NCBI GenBank assembly: GCA_964553925.1
Contig: CAZKNR010000560.1
Coordinates: 1 to 64,000 of the forward strand
Length of the DNA stretch: 64,000 nucleotides
Direction of reading: 5' to 3'
From: DAISKN01 sp964553925
Lineage (GTDB): Bacteria > Acidobacteriota > Vicinamibacteria > Marinacidobacterales > SMYC01
Shown here in pieces: positions 24,396 to 33,184 of the stretch. The notes beneath the pieces were generated by a model. The model did no database searches. It was not told where the DNA came from and saw only the letters and a program-made list of their open reading frames with translations. The position numbers were made by a program, and so were the translations under genes. How positions within the stretch are numbered: the stretch's first letter is position 1; every line of letters begins with the position of its first letter.

Positions 24396-24982
24396 CAGCG
24401 GCCTCGGTCTTCGGGATGGAGCAAGGAGTCGATCATCTCGCAGAAGAGATGGATCAGGAGCCCGTGGACTTCTTGAATCCGCGCCGTCTCCCGGTGAGGC
24501 ACTGTGAGGCAGAGGTCCGCGGATTTCGCGAGCTTCCCTCCATCGCGTCCGGCGAGCCCGAGCGTTCGAAGGCCGCGCGAGCGCGCGACCTCGACGGCTT
24601 TCAGGACGTTGGGAGAGCCGCCGCTCGTGCTGATCGCGACCGCAACGTCTCCCGGAGCTCCCAGGGCTTCGACCTGCCGGCTGAAGACGCTCTCGTAGTC
24701 GCTGTCGTTCGCGATGCTGGTGAGGATCGAGGTGTCGGTCGTAAGGGCGATGGCCGCGAGCGCCGGGCGGTCGACTCGAAACCGATTCACGAGCTCCGCC
24801 GCGAAGTGCTGCGAGTCGGCGGCGCTCCCCCCGTTTCCGAAGGCAAGGATCTTCTTCCCGGAGGAGAGGGCTGACGCGAGCATCCGGCCCGCTTCGAGCA
24901 CGGAGTCCGCCTCCGCCTCGAAGAACTCACGCTTGAGGCGCGTCGTTTCCTCGACGATCGCGAGGAGCGCGTTTCGATCCAC
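24395..24982 (-). CDS. gmhA: SIS-domain D-sedoheptulose-7-phosphate isomerase
   Basis: A 195-residue GmhA-type isomerase that makes D-glycero-D-manno-heptose 7-phosphate for LPS core sugars. It has ILAFGNGGSAADSQHFAAEL with the phosphate-binding SAADS, VAVAISTSGGSPNVLKAVEV (STSGGSPN), and the C-terminal VPHRETARIQEVHGLLIHLF carrying the catalytic Glu/His. The length is normal. It lies between queA and the DHS-like gene in a tight minus-strand run, consistent with a Gram-negative-type envelope. Confidence 0.92.
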   Translation of the reverse strand: MDRNALLAIVEETTRLKREFFEAEADSVLEAGRMLASALSSGKKILAFGNGGSAADSQHFAAELVNRFRVDRPALAAIALTTDTSILTSIANDSDYESVFSRQVEALGAPGDVAVAISTSGGSPNVLKAVEVARSRGLRTLGLAGRDGGKLAKSADLCLTVPHRETARIQEVHGLLIHLFCEMIDSLLHPEDRGR

Positions 24983-24990
24983 GGCGGGAA

Positions 24991-26019
24991 TTATGGCACA
25001 CGAATGGGATAGAGGAGCATCGCGTCGCCGAAGCTGTAGAAGCGATAGCGCTCCCTCACCGCCTCGCGGTAAGCCGCGAGGACGCGCTCTCGACCTCCGA
25101 ACGCCGAGACCAGGATCAGAAGGGAGCTCCTCGGCAGGTGGAAATTCGTGAGGAGTCCGGAGACGACGCGGAACTGGAAGCCGGGGGTGATGAACGAGTC
25201 CGTCTCCTGCCAGCCCGGAGAGAAACCCGCGCGGGCCGCGCTCTCGAGGGCGCGAACGGTCGTTGTTCCAACGGCGACGATGCGCCCCGCCGCGCGGATT
25301 TTTTCCTTGGTCTCGCCGGGAATGAGGTAGCGCTCGATACCCATCCGGTGGTCCTCGATCTCCTCCTCTCGGATAGGCTGGAAAGTCGCGTGGCCCACGT
25401 GAAGGGTGACAAAGGCTACGTCGATCCCTCGCTCTCGCAGAGCTTCGAACGTCGCCTCGGTGAAATGAAGGCCCGCGGTCGGCGCGGCGATTGACCCCGG
25501 GGGCCGGGCGTAGATCGTTTGATACCGTGCCCTGGTTTTCCTTTCGTCCTCAGAGCTTTCGATGTAGGGAGGAAGCGGCGTCGTTCCCAGATCCTCGACG
25601 AGAGTGTCCCAATCGCCCTCGAAGAAGAAGCGCACGATCCGTTTCCCGTCTTCCTCGACCTCGAGGACCTCGGCCTCGAGCGTTCCGCCTCTGAAGGAAA
25701 GCCGCTCCCCCTTGCGAAGCTTCCTCGCGGGTTTCCCGAGCACCCGCCACCGATCGAAATCGAGCCGCTCCAGAAGCAGGAGCTCGCTACGGCCTCCTCC
25801 GGCCCGAACGCCCTCGAGGCGGGCGGGAAAGACCCGGCTGTCGTTCAGAACCAGGAGATCTTCGGGTTTCAGGAGTCCCGGAAGGTCGCGAAAGGTGTCA
25901 TGCCCTATGGTTCCGTCCGGCGAAAGATGCAGGAGACGCGAGTGGTCCCTCTCGATCGCCGGCGTCTGGGCGATGAGCTCTGGAGGGAGCTCGTAGTCGA
26001 AGTCGGAGAGCCGGGTCAA
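24991..26019 (-). CDS. queA: S-adenosylmethionine:tRNA ribosyltransferase-isomerase
   Basis: A 342-residue QueA, which builds epoxyqueuosine on tRNA from the SAM ribosyl group. Signatures: LSDFDYELPPELIAQTPAIE, RDHSRLLHLSPDG, LVLNDSRVFPARL, the APTAGLHFTEATFEALRERG block, FVTLHVGHATFQPIREEEIE and FITPGFQFRVVSGLLTNFHL. A TTG at 26019 gives the usual family N-terminus; the frame is open to another TTG at 26061. Neither has a good ribosome site, so the start is uncertain. It sits just downstream of the thioredoxin gene. Confidence 0.93.
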   Translation of the reverse strand: MTRLSDFDYELPPELIAQTPAIERDHSRLLHLSPDGTIGHDTFRDLPGLLKPEDLLVLNDSRVFPARLEGVRAGGGRSELLLLERLDFDRWRVLGKPARKLRKGERLSFRGGTLEAEVLEVEEDGKRIVRFFFEGDWDTLVEDLGTTPLPPYIESSEDERKTRARYQTIYARPPGSIAAPTAGLHFTEATFEALRERGIDVAFVTLHVGHATFQPIREEEIEDHRMGIERYLIPGETKEKIRAAGRIVAVGTTTVRALESAARAGFSPGWQETDSFITPGFQFRVVSGLLTNFHLPRSSLLILVSAFGGRERVLAAYREAVRERYRFYSFGDAMLLYPIRVP

Positions 26020-26077
26020 AAGAGTCGTAAAAAAGGCGGGACGCCGGAGCGCCCCGCCCAAAGTGCAATGTCTTTCG

Positions 26078-26425
26078 TCAGGAAGCGACGGCGACGAGAT
26101 TCGTCAGCTTCGCCGCCAGCGTGTCTTTCGGCGCCGCGCCCACGAGCTGCTCGACGACTTTGCCGCCCTGAAAGAACAGAAGCGTCGGGATCGAGCGGAC
26201 GCCGTACTGAGACGCGAGCGCCTGCTCGTCGTCCACGTTGACCTTCACCACCTTCGCCCTTCCCTCGAAATCAATCGCCAGCTGCTCGAGCGCCGGAGCG
26301 ATCATGCGGCACGGTCCGCACCACTCGGCCCAGAAATCCACGAGGACCGGCTGCGTCGATTCCAGCACCTCTCCTTTGAAGTTCTTCTCGGTGCCGGTTA
26401 CATACTTTGCGTCACCCATTGCCAT
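26078..26425 (-). CDS. trxA: Thioredoxin
   Basis: A 115-residue thioredoxin with the WCGPC active site (VLVDFWAEWCGPCRMIAPAL), the cis-proline loop SIPTLLFFQGG and the usual length. It reduces protein disulphides in the cytoplasm. The ATG at 26425 has an ideal AAGGAG ribosome site four bases ahead. The first bases overlap the end of the TetR gene by 14, so it is likely co-transcribed with, and controlled by, that regulator. Confidence 0.95.
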   Translation of the reverse strand: MAMGDAKYVTGTEKNFKGEVLESTQPVLVDFWAEWCGPCRMIAPALEQLAIDFEGRAKVVKVNVDDEQALASQYGVRSIPTLLFFQGGKVVEQLVGAAPKDTLAAKLTNLVAVAS

Positions 26426-27035
26426 GGTCTCCTTTTTTGATATCGCTCCCCTTTGGAGCGGGTTCATCCAAGACTGAAAGCGTCACCTCGACGGCATCGT
26501 TGAGGACGTCGAGCTCGACGCAACATCGCGAAAGCACTCTCAGCCCTTGGAGGCTGGTCGTGAGAAACCGCGCGAGCGCTTTGGGCTTCCGGTCCCGGAG
26601 CGTCGCCGGCTCGGCTCGAGTGAGGGCTGCTTCGAAGGCGCCCTCGAGCCTTCGAAGGTTCGATCGCACCCGCGAAGCCGTTTCGGGGTCGTCCTCGGCG
26701 AGCGCGACCGCGGTGTTGGTGATGAAGCAACCCTTCACCCCGCCGCCGCAGGCACAGTCCGAGACCACCTGCTCGAACACTCGCTGGATCCCCTCGCGCG
26801 CTGGCCCCTCCTCGAGGAACCGGAGCGTGTCGCGGTAGAAACTCTCCTCGTACCGGTCGAGCGCTTCGAGAAAGAGTTGGTGCTTGTCGCCAAACGCGGC
26901 GTACAGGCTCCCCCGTTGAATCCCCATGGATTCGGTGAGGTCCTCGACCGACGTCCGTTCAAACCCTCGCGTCCAAAAGACTTGGACCGCACGATCGAGC
27001 GCCTCGTTCCGGTCGAACTCCCTTGGCCTTCCCAC
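26412..27035 (-). CDS. TetR/AcrR-family regulator
   Basis: A 207-residue repressor. The N-terminal helix-turn-helix reads MGRPREFDRNEALDRAVQVF, then TSVEDLTESMGIQRGSLYAA and FGDKHQLFLEALDRY. The ligand domain carries cysteines (SDCACGGGVKGCFITN), so it could sense electrophiles or redox stress, like NemR-type proteins; that is inference, as is control of the thioredoxin gene just behind it. The GTG at 27035 lies seven bases after the TATACT box, which predicts a leaderless mRNA. The ORF is open further upstream but only through the promoter. Confidence 0.9.
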   Translation of the reverse strand: MGRPREFDRNEALDRAVQVFWTRGFERTSVEDLTESMGIQRGSLYAAFGDKHQLFLEALDRYEESFYRDTLRFLEEGPAREGIQRVFEQVVSDCACGGGVKGCFITNTAVALAEDDPETASRVRSNLRRLEGAFEAALTRAEPATLRDRKPKALARFLTTSLQGLRVLSRCCVELDVLNDAVEVTLSVLDEPAPKGSDIKKGDHGNG

Positions 27036-27042
27036 GGCGGTC

Positions 27043-27071
27043 AGTATAGTCTTTCTTGACTGAACAGTCAA
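27043..27071 (-). promoter_or_regulatory. TetR-gene promoter with overlapping 16-bp palindrome
   Basis: Read on the minus strand, TTGACT (27066-27071) and TATACT (27043-27048) are separated by exactly 17 bases, a near-consensus sigma70 promoter. The perfect palindrome TTGACTGAACAGTCAA (27056-27071) covers the -35 box and most of the spacer, so binding of the repressor there would block transcription. This looks like an autoregulatory TetR operator. Confidence 0.85.
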
Positions 27072-27112
27072 CAACAAGTGGCTGCCACCTGTTTCTTTAT
27101 AAAGAATGAACA

Positions 27113-27130
27113 ATTGAACTATAATTCAAT
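27113..27130 (+). promoter_or_regulatory. ArsR/CDF promoter -10 box inside an inverted repeat
   Basis: ATTGAACTATAATTCAAT has six-base perfect arms (ATTGAA/TTCAAT), with the consensus -10 TATAAT (27120-27125) in its centre. The -35 is weak (TTATAA at 27097-27102). ArsR/SmtB repressors typically bind such AT-rich dyads over the promoter and release on metal binding. The start codon at 27132 is six bases after the -10 box, so the mRNA is probably leaderless. Confidence 0.8.
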
Positions 27131-27131
27131 C

Positions 27132-27479
27132 ATGGCAACGCCCGCGATCGCCCACTCCTGTCCGACCGGCCTTGAAGGCGAGATCGTATCCGTCCCGCAG
27201 GCGCAGGTTCTCGCGGAAACGTTTCAGGTCCTCGGCGATCCGACCCGCGTCCGCATCGTGCATGCCCTCTCCTTGAGCGAGCTCTGCACGTCCGATCTCG
27301 CCGCCGTCGTGGGGATGTCCGAGTCCGCGGTCTCGCACCAGCTTCGGACGCTGCGGCAGCTCCACGTCGTCCGAAGCCGCCGGATGGGAAAGCTCGTCTA
27401 CTACAGCCTCGCCGACGACCACGTCCGCCGGCTCTTCGAGCAGGGACTCGAGCACGCTCTCGAGAGGGTCGCCCCGTGA
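27132..27479 (+). CDS. ArsR/SmtB-family metal-sensing repressor (zinc-type alpha5 site)
   Basis: A 115-residue winged-helix repressor: ETFQVLGDPTRVRIVHALSL, then ELCTSDLAAVVGMSESAVSH and QLRTLRQLHVVRSRRMGKLV. The last helix reads ADDHVRRLFEQGLEHALE and holds the exact D-x-H-x10-H-x2-E spacing of the SmtB/CzrA alpha5 zinc site. It should therefore sense Zn or Co and derepress the downstream exporter. The ATG at 27132 fits the promoter. Its stop overlaps the exporter GTG (GTGA). Confidence 0.94.
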   Translation: MATPAIAHSCPTGLEGEIVSVPQAQVLAETFQVLGDPTRVRIVHALSLSELCTSDLAAVVGMSESAVSHQLRTLRQLHVVRSRRMGKLVYYSLADDHVRRLFEQGLEHALERVAP

Positions 27480-28456
27480 GCCAGTCCACCTCCACCGCGC
27501 ACCCGCACTCGCACTTTCCCCCCTCGACCGACGACCACGGGTCGTCTCGAAGCGGAAGCCGCCGAGCCATGGTGGCGGCGTTCTTCCTGACCGCGGGCTT
27601 CATGGTGGCGGAGCTCGTTGGGGGGCTTCTCGCCAATAGCCTCGCTCTAGTCGCCGACGCCGGTCACATGGTGTCGGATGCCGCCGCTCTCGGTCTCGGT
27701 CTCGTCGCCATGTGGATGGCGAGCCATCCGCACACCGAGCGCCGCACCTTTGGGTTTCATCGCGCGGAGATTCTGGCCGCTCTCGCGAACGGAGCGCTCC
27801 TCATGGCCGTGTCGCTCCTGGTGACGTGGCAAGCCTTCGCGCGCCTGCGAGCGCCCCAGCAGATCGAGAGCGGTTTGATGCTCGTCGTCGCCGTTCTCGG
27901 TCTCGTCGTCAACGTCGTCGCAATGCACATCCTGGGCGGGCACCGCCACGACAACCTGAACGTGAAGAGCGCGTTTCTCCACGTCTTCGGAGACGCGGTC
28001 GGCTCCGCCGGAGTGATCGTGGCCGGTCTCGTAATCCGCTTCACCGGCTGGACCCCCGTCGACTCCATCGTGAGCGTTTTCATCGCGCTCCTCATCCTCT
28101 GGTCGGGTTTCGGTCTCGTTCGGGAGACGGTGTCGGTGCTCCTCGAGAGCTCGCCACGAAACCTCGACCCCGACGCGCTCCGCCGCGATCTCCTCGCGCT
28201 CGAGGGCGTCCGCGATGTCCACGACCTGCACATATGGACGGTCACCTCGGGGTTCATCTCGTTGAGCTGTCACTGTGAGGTCGCATCCAGCGAGGTTGCG
28301 GACGACGTCCTTCGGCAGGCGACGGCGCTGCTCCGAGAGCGCTACTCCATCCGCCACGTCACGATACAGCCGGAGACTTCCCGGATTCACGAGGAGCTCG
28401 AGCACTGCTGCCTCGATCGCCATGAGGGATCTTCCTGGAAGGGTTTTCTGGCCTGA
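27476..28456 (+). CDS. Cation diffusion facilitator, zinc/cobalt/cadmium exporter (CzcD/ZitB-like)
   Basis: A 326-residue CDF protein with a His-rich N-terminus (HPHSHFPPSTDDH), six membrane helices and a C-terminal cytoplasmic domain. The transport-site motifs are SLALVADAGHMVSDAAALGL (HxxxD of helix 2) and FLHVFGDAVGSAGVIVAGLV (HxxxD of helix 5). The tail HEELEHCCLDRHE can bind metal. It exports Zn2+ or similar ions by proton exchange. It is in an operon with, and coupled to, the metal sensor upstream, giving a compact metal-resistance unit. Confidence 0.95.
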   Translation: MSQSTSTAHPHSHFPPSTDDHGSSRSGSRRAMVAAFFLTAGFMVAELVGGLLANSLALVADAGHMVSDAAALGLGLVAMWMASHPHTERRTFGFHRAEILAALANGALLMAVSLLVTWQAFARLRAPQQIESGLMLVVAVLGLVVNVVAMHILGGHRHDNLNVKSAFLHVFGDAVGSAGVIVAGLVIRFTGWTPVDSIVSVFIALLILWSGFGLVRETVSVLLESSPRNLDPDALRRDLLALEGVRDVHDLHIWTVTSGFISLSCHCEVASSEVADDVLRQATALLRERYSIRHVTIQPETSRIHEELEHCCLDRHEGSSWKGFLA

Positions 28457-28471
28457 CCTGACGTAACGCCT

Positions 28472-30559
28472 GTGTCCATCGTCCTCCTCCTCGCGATCGT
28501 CTCCGTCGAAGCACCCTCATCGCGGTCGGCGCTTCTGCGCGACCATCGGCGCTCGGCGGAAGTTCTCGTCGTTCTCGGCGCTTCGAGCCCCGATATGGAA
28601 GAGAAGTTGAAGACGGCGGCTCGCAGTCTCGACTCTCGCCGTCAGGGCACGCTCACGTTCCTCGCGGCCACCGAGGCCAGGGAGACGGACCTCGCCCACC
28701 GCGGTGTCGTCCTGGTCGGAACCGCTCGATCCAATCCATGGATCGCGAGGATCGCGAGCGGGCTTCCCCTCGCGATCGACGAGAAGGCAATCCGGCTTCG
28801 CGGGAAAGTCTACGACGGCGCCCGCGACTCGCTGCAGCTCGTTTACCCGAGTCCGTTCCGCGCGACGGCGCTTGTGTTCCTTGTCACCGGAAACAGCGAC
28901 GAGGCGGTTCTCGACGCTCTCGGTTCCCGACGCCGCGGGGATTTCCAGATCCGCCGCGAGGGGACGACCCTCGTCCTCGGCCGGTTCCGAGACGACTGGA
29001 GCCTCGATCCCGAGGAGATCCGCGAGCTCGAAAGCGCCGACGAAACCTCATTCGAAGACTTCGCTCGCAGAAGCGACAAAATGCGTGCTCGCGCGGAGGA
29101 GCTCTTCGGTACTCTTCCGATGTCGCCGCTCCCGCCGCTCCATGACGTGCGCCTCTATCCCAGCCTCGAGCACAAAGGTCTGGTCACCGACGACACCCGG
29201 CCGGCCCATTTCGACGGCCCGCGTCTCCACGCGGTCATGGGAGTCGGGACCGAGCCCGAACGGCTCCTCGCGGAGCGGCTGCTCGCAAACCGAATCGCGG
29301 ACGAGACCTTGAGAAGAGGCGTTTCCTCGTTGGTGGTCGCGACGGAGAGCGAGCTCGACTCGTTCGACGACACGTCTTATCGTCTCTCTCGAATCAGCGA
29401 CCCGCCGCAGCTCGGCTCCATCGAGGGGGAATCTCCGTTCGTCCGCGAAGCGATGTCCGCCTCCTTCGCTCGATTCGTCCTTCGTGACGGGAGACCGGAG
29501 GCTCTGACCCAGCCTCTCGCCGACGTAGAAAGTGTCGAGCGCCGCTGGCTCAAGAGCCTCGTAGCCGGCGAGCGGCCGCCCCGACCGGCGCTTGCCCGCT
29601 TCCAGCGCGGCATGACCCTGGCTCACGAGGGCTTCGAGATCCACGATGGATATCTCTCCGCCCGCTCCGATCGCTCGCTCGACAAGCTTCACTCGCTCGG
29701 GGTCGATTCGGTGGCCATCGTCCCCTACGCTTTCATGGCCGACCCCTCGCGGGTTACTCCTCTCGCCGTACCCGAGCGGGCCGGCTCGGAGACCGATGAA
29801 GCGGTCATTCATGCGATCGAAGCCGCGAAATCCAGAGGAATGACCGTTCTCTTGAAGCCCCAGATCTGGCTGCGTCAAAGCTGGCCGGGAGAGATCGAAG
29901 CCCGCGGGCCCGAGGACGAGGAGCGGTTCTTTCGCGAGTACGGCCGCTGGATTCGTCATTACGCCCTCTTGGCCGAGAAGAACGGGGTCGAGATCCTCGC
30001 CATCGGCACCGAGCTATCGAAGATGACCCGCGGTCGCAATTCACGCTGGGAGACCCTCATCCGTGATATCCGCATCCTCTACGGCGGGCAGCTGGTCTAC
30101 GCCGCGAACTGGGGGGACGAGGTGGAGCAGGTCGGGTTCTGGCCGCTTCTCGATTTCATCGGCGTCGACTTCTACTATCCGCTGAGCTCCGAAGACTCTC
30201 CTTCGGAGGAAGCCCTTCGCGCGGGATTCGAGAGATCGCTCGAGCCCATCCGCGCCCTGTCCCGCCGCGTCTCGAAACCGGTTCTCCTCACGGAGATTGG
30301 TTATACCAGCACCCGGAGCCCATGGAAGAGCCCGCACTCGAGCGATCGCGGGCGGGAGGCCTCTCCCGAGCACCAGGCCCGAGCGTACGAAGCCGCCTTC
30401 GCCGCCCTCGCCGATGAGACCTCTTGGATTCGCGGCACGTACTGGTGGAAATGGCCTACCGACCTGGCCCTCGGCGGGGCGGGCGACCCCGGGTTCACCC
30501 CGAACGGGAAGCCCGCCGAGGAAGTGATCCGCCGCGGGTACGGCAGTCGGATACAATAG
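28472..30559 (+). CDS. Large protein with a GH113-like (beta/alpha)8 hydrolase domain
   Basis: A 695-residue protein. Residues 1-370 are of unknown fold, with many acidic and basic stretches. From about residue 370 a TIM-barrel glycosidase pattern appears: GVDSVAIVPYAFMADPSRVT, GMTVLLKPQIWL, GVEILAIGTELSKM (acid/base Glu), FIGVDFYYPLSSED, PVLLTEIGYTSTRSPWKSP (nucleophile Glu) and IRGTYWWKW. This layout matches GH113-type beta-mannanase relatives. There may be a short signal segment at the GTG start (MSIVLLLAIVSVEAPS). It follows the CDF gene by 15 bases on the same strand, though functionally unrelated. Confidence 0.75.
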   Translation: MSIVLLLAIVSVEAPSSRSALLRDHRRSAEVLVVLGASSPDMEEKLKTAARSLDSRRQGTLTFLAATEARETDLAHRGVVLVGTARSNPWIARIASGLPLAIDEKAIRLRGKVYDGARDSLQLVYPSPFRATALVFLVTGNSDEAVLDALGSRRRGDFQIRREGTTLVLGRFRDDWSLDPEEIRELESADETSFEDFARRSDKMRARAEELFGTLPMSPLPPLHDVRLYPSLEHKGLVTDDTRPAHFDGPRLHAVMGVGTEPERLLAERLLANRIADETLRRGVSSLVVATESELDSFDDTSYRLSRISDPPQLGSIEGESPFVREAMSASFARFVLRDGRPEALTQPLADVESVERRWLKSLVAGERPPRPALARFQRGMTLAHEGFEIHDGYLSARSDRSLDKLHSLGVDSVAIVPYAFMADPSRVTPLAVPERAGSETDEAVIHAIEAAKSRGMTVLLKPQIWLRQSWPGEIEARGPEDEERFFREYGRWIRHYALLAEKNGVEILAIGTELSKMTRGRNSRWETLIRDIRILYGGQLVYAANWGDEVEQVGFWPLLDFIGVDFYYPLSSEDSPSEEALRAGFERSLEPIRALSRRVSKPVLLTEIGYTSTRSPWKSPHSSDRGREASPEHQARAYEAAFAALADETSWIRGTYWWKWPTDLALGGAGDPGFTPNGKPAEEVIRRGYGSRIQ

Positions 30560-30582
30560 CTGGCGCCAGGAGGGCGTAAATC

Positions 30583-31812
30583 ATGAGGTCTCCATTGTCT
30601 CGTCGAAGCTTCCTCGGAACCACGGCCGGAGGCGCTTTCGGTATGAGTCTTCTTGCGCGCCGGGCGGCGGCATCTGCCTCTTTCGATGCGATTCCCTTGA
30701 AGAGCCCCATGAGCCTCTGGGACCTTCCGACGCCAGCGCTGGTCATCGACGTGGAGGCGATGGAGTCGAATCTGAACAAGATGGCCGACTTCTATCGAGG
30801 GAAGAAGGCCAAGCTCCGTCCGCATACCAAGACCCACAAGTGCCCGCTTCTCGCGAAAAAACAACTCGCGCTGGGCGCCGTCGGGGTCTGTGCCGCGAAA
30901 GTGAGCGAAGCCGAGGTGATGGTCGAGGCGGGGATCGAGAACGTCCTCATCACCTCTCCCGTCGTCACGAGGGAAAAGATCGACCGGGTCCTGGCGCTTG
31001 CGAAGCATAGCCCGGGCGTTTCCATCGTCGTCGATCAGGAGCGGAACGTTCGGGATTTCGACGATGCCGCCCGCGCTCTGGGGGTGAAGCTCTCCGTCCT
31101 CATCGATCTCAACGTCGGCACCGACCGCACGGGCATCACCATGGGAAAGCCCGCGCTCGATCTCGCTGAGGCGATCCGCAAGAGCCCCTCTCTGAGCTTC
31201 CAGGGCCTTCAGGCCTATGCCGGCCACCTCATGCATCTGCGGGGCTTCGACTACCGGCGGCAGGCGTCCGAGGCGATCATGGGTCGAGCGGTCGAGTTCA
31301 AACACGCGCTGGAAAAAGCCGGCTTTGAAGTTCCCATTCTCACCGGCGGAGGCACCGGGACCTACAACATCGATTCCGAGATCGACGGCATCACCGACGT
31401 GCAGGTCGGCTCCTACCTCTTCATGGACGTCAACTATCGGAATGTGGGTGGACAGAACGGTCCGGTCTACGAAGACTTCCGTCCGTCGCTCCTCGTCCTG
31501 GCGACGGCGATCAGCCAGCCGGCCAAGGGCCGAATCACCATCGACGCCGGCTACAAAGCCTTCGCCACCGACCAGGAACCGCCGGACCCGCTCAGCCTCC
31601 CAGGAGTCACGTATCGCTGGGGCGGCGACGAGCACGGTATCCTCGAGTTCCGAGATCCGCGCGGTCCGGGAGAAGTGAAGATCGGCGATAAGGTGCTTCT
31701 CATCGCGTCGCATTGCGACCCGACGGTCAACCTCTACGACCACTACTATCCGTTCCGCGATGAGAGGGTCGAGGAGATGTGGCCCATCTCCGCTCGCGGG
31801 CATTCTCAATAG
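30583..31812 (+). CDS. Tat-exported D-threonine aldolase-like PLP enzyme
   Basis: A 409-residue fold-type III PLP enzyme. The N-terminus has a twin-arginine signal (LSRRSFLGTTAGGAFG). The barrel has LVIDVEAMESNLNKMADFYR, then KLRPHTKTHKCPLLAKKQLA with the PLP lysine region. The C-terminal domain carries VLLIASHCDPTVNLYDHYYP, the H-x-D metal site of D-threonine aldolases. The family cleaves or rearranges D-beta-hydroxy amino acids; an exported version would act on environmental D-amino acids. The substrate is not certain. Confidence 0.88.
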   Translation: MRSPLSRRSFLGTTAGGAFGMSLLARRAAASASFDAIPLKSPMSLWDLPTPALVIDVEAMESNLNKMADFYRGKKAKLRPHTKTHKCPLLAKKQLALGAVGVCAAKVSEAEVMVEAGIENVLITSPVVTREKIDRVLALAKHSPGVSIVVDQERNVRDFDDAARALGVKLSVLIDLNVGTDRTGITMGKPALDLAEAIRKSPSLSFQGLQAYAGHLMHLRGFDYRRQASEAIMGRAVEFKHALEKAGFEVPILTGGGTGTYNIDSEIDGITDVQVGSYLFMDVNYRNVGGQNGPVYEDFRPSLLVLATAISQPAKGRITIDAGYKAFATDQEPPDPLSLPGVTYRWGGDEHGILEFRDPRGPGEVKIGDKVLLIASHCDPTVNLYDHYYPFRDERVEEMWPISARGHSQ

Positions 31813-31858
31813 GCTCCAATAGGACTCGGTAGGCTGGCTAGGTGCTAGGCTGGCTAGG

Positions 31859-33184
31859 CTACGTCCTCGATAGCGGCAGCTGCACGAGGAAGGAGGACCC
31901 CTTGCCAGGGTCGCTCTCGACCGAGACCCGGCCCCGGTGGAGCTCCACGATTCGCGCGACGATAGCGAGCCCGAGGCCGGCCCCTCCGGTTCGCCGATCG
32001 CGGGAGGGGTCGGCGCGGTAGAACCGCTCGAAAATCCGCTCCTTTTCCGAAGCGGGTATCCCGGCGCCGGTATCGCGGACCGAAAGAAACACCGAGCCGT
32101 CGTTTCTCTCGAGGGTGACGGTCACCCTTCCTCCCCGATCGGTGTACTTCAGCGCGTTGTCGAGAAGGTTGGCCACGACTCGCCGCAGCTCGGAACGCTC
32201 GCCCTCGACAGGGGCGGCCGCGACCTCGATCACGTCGAGGCCGATCCCCTTCGACTCCGCCATCGGCCGAAACTGCTCGACGGCTTCGACGACCACGTCG
32301 GCCAGGTCCACCGCTGACCGCGGCTCGGGCTCGGCTTCGAGCCGAGACAGGGTCAAGAGATCCTCGACCATGAGCTTCAGAGCGTCGATCTCTTCGAGCT
32401 GGCTCCGTACGAGAGCGGCCGCTTTCTGGTCGAGCGCCCCCGAGGAGAGGGCCGACTGGGCCTGCAGCTTGAGGACCGCGAGCGGCGTCCGGAGCTCGTG
32501 GGACGCGTCGGCGGTGAACTGCCGGAGCCCGAGGACCGCTCCTTCGAGCCGGTCGAGCATCTGGTTGAAGGACGTCCGCACCCGCTCCGCTTCTCGATAC
32601 ACCCGCTCCGGCTGTGGGAGCCTCTCGGAGAGATTCGTTTCGTGAACCCGCTCGGCCGCATCGCCGATCGCGGCGAGAGGCGCCGTCGCCTTCGCCGCGA
32701 GCGCGCGAGCGAGAAACGCCGCTACCAGGAGCCCGAAGGACCCGGATACCGCCATCACCACTCGGAGATCGCGGCGCGCCGCGCGCTGGCCCGAAGCGGG
32801 AACGCCGACGCCGAGGGTAAAGCCGCGGAAATCCCGGTCCTCCACCCAGTACTCACCCGCAAGGGCGCTCAGTCGATCGGTCGAGATCCCGCCCGAACGA
32901 AAGAGGACGCGGTCGTTCTCGAGGACCTCCATGAGCACTCCGGTGCGTGAGCCCAGGTGCTCCGTCATTTCCTCGAGAAGGAAGTCGCGGCCCCCGGCCT
33001 CGTGGTCGGCCATGAAGTCCTCGAGCCACTGAAGCTCTTGAGCCGCCGTCCTTCGAAGCTCGGAGCGAAGGCTTCGCCAGAGGAGAAGATCGATGGCGGT
33101 GAAGCTCAGAAGAAGAAGCGCCGCCTCGAACAGGAACGCGGTGAGCGCGACCGATCCTCGAAGACTCGAGGGTCTAAGTGTCAT
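31859..33184 (-). CDS. Membrane sensor histidine kinase
   Basis: A 441-residue kinase: a membrane helix near residue 20 (FEAALLLLSFTAIDLLLW), a periplasmic sensor of about 100 residues, a second helix (VVMAVSGSFGLLVAAFLARA) and HAMP (AERVHETNLSERLPQPE). The phospho-accepting box is FTADASHELRTPLAVLKLQA, followed by the ATPase N box NLLDNALKYTDRGG, the G1 box VRDTGAGIP and the G2 box GGAGLGLAIV. The ATG at 33184 overlaps the response regulator stop by 11 bases, so the pair is coupled. The signal is unknown. Confidence 0.95.
   Translation of the reverse strand: MTLRPSSLRGSVALTAFLFEAALLLLSFTAIDLLLWRSLRSELRRTAAQELQWLEDFMADHEAGGRDFLLEEMTEHLGSRTGVLMEVLENDRVLFRSGGISTDRLSALAGEYWVEDRDFRGFTLGVGVPASGQRAARRDLRVVMAVSGSFGLLVAAFLARALAAKATAPLAAIGDAAERVHETNLSERLPQPERVYREAERVRTSFNQMLDRLEGAVLGLRQFTADASHELRTPLAVLKLQAQSALSSGALDQKAAALVRSQLEEIDALKLMVEDLLTLSRLEAEPEPRSAVDLADVVVEAVEQFRPMAESKGIGLDVIEVAAAPVEGERSELRRVVANLLDNALKYTDRGGRVTVTLERNDGSVFLSVRDTGAGIPASEKERIFERFYRADPSRDRRTGGAGLGLAIVARIVELHRGRVSVESDPGKGSSFLVQLPLSRT

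Noticed and set aside
31812..31860. Short AGGCTGGCTAGG repeats after the aldolase-like gene
   Set aside because: Two imperfect copies in about 50 bases, with no hairpin or further copies visible; not enough to call an element.
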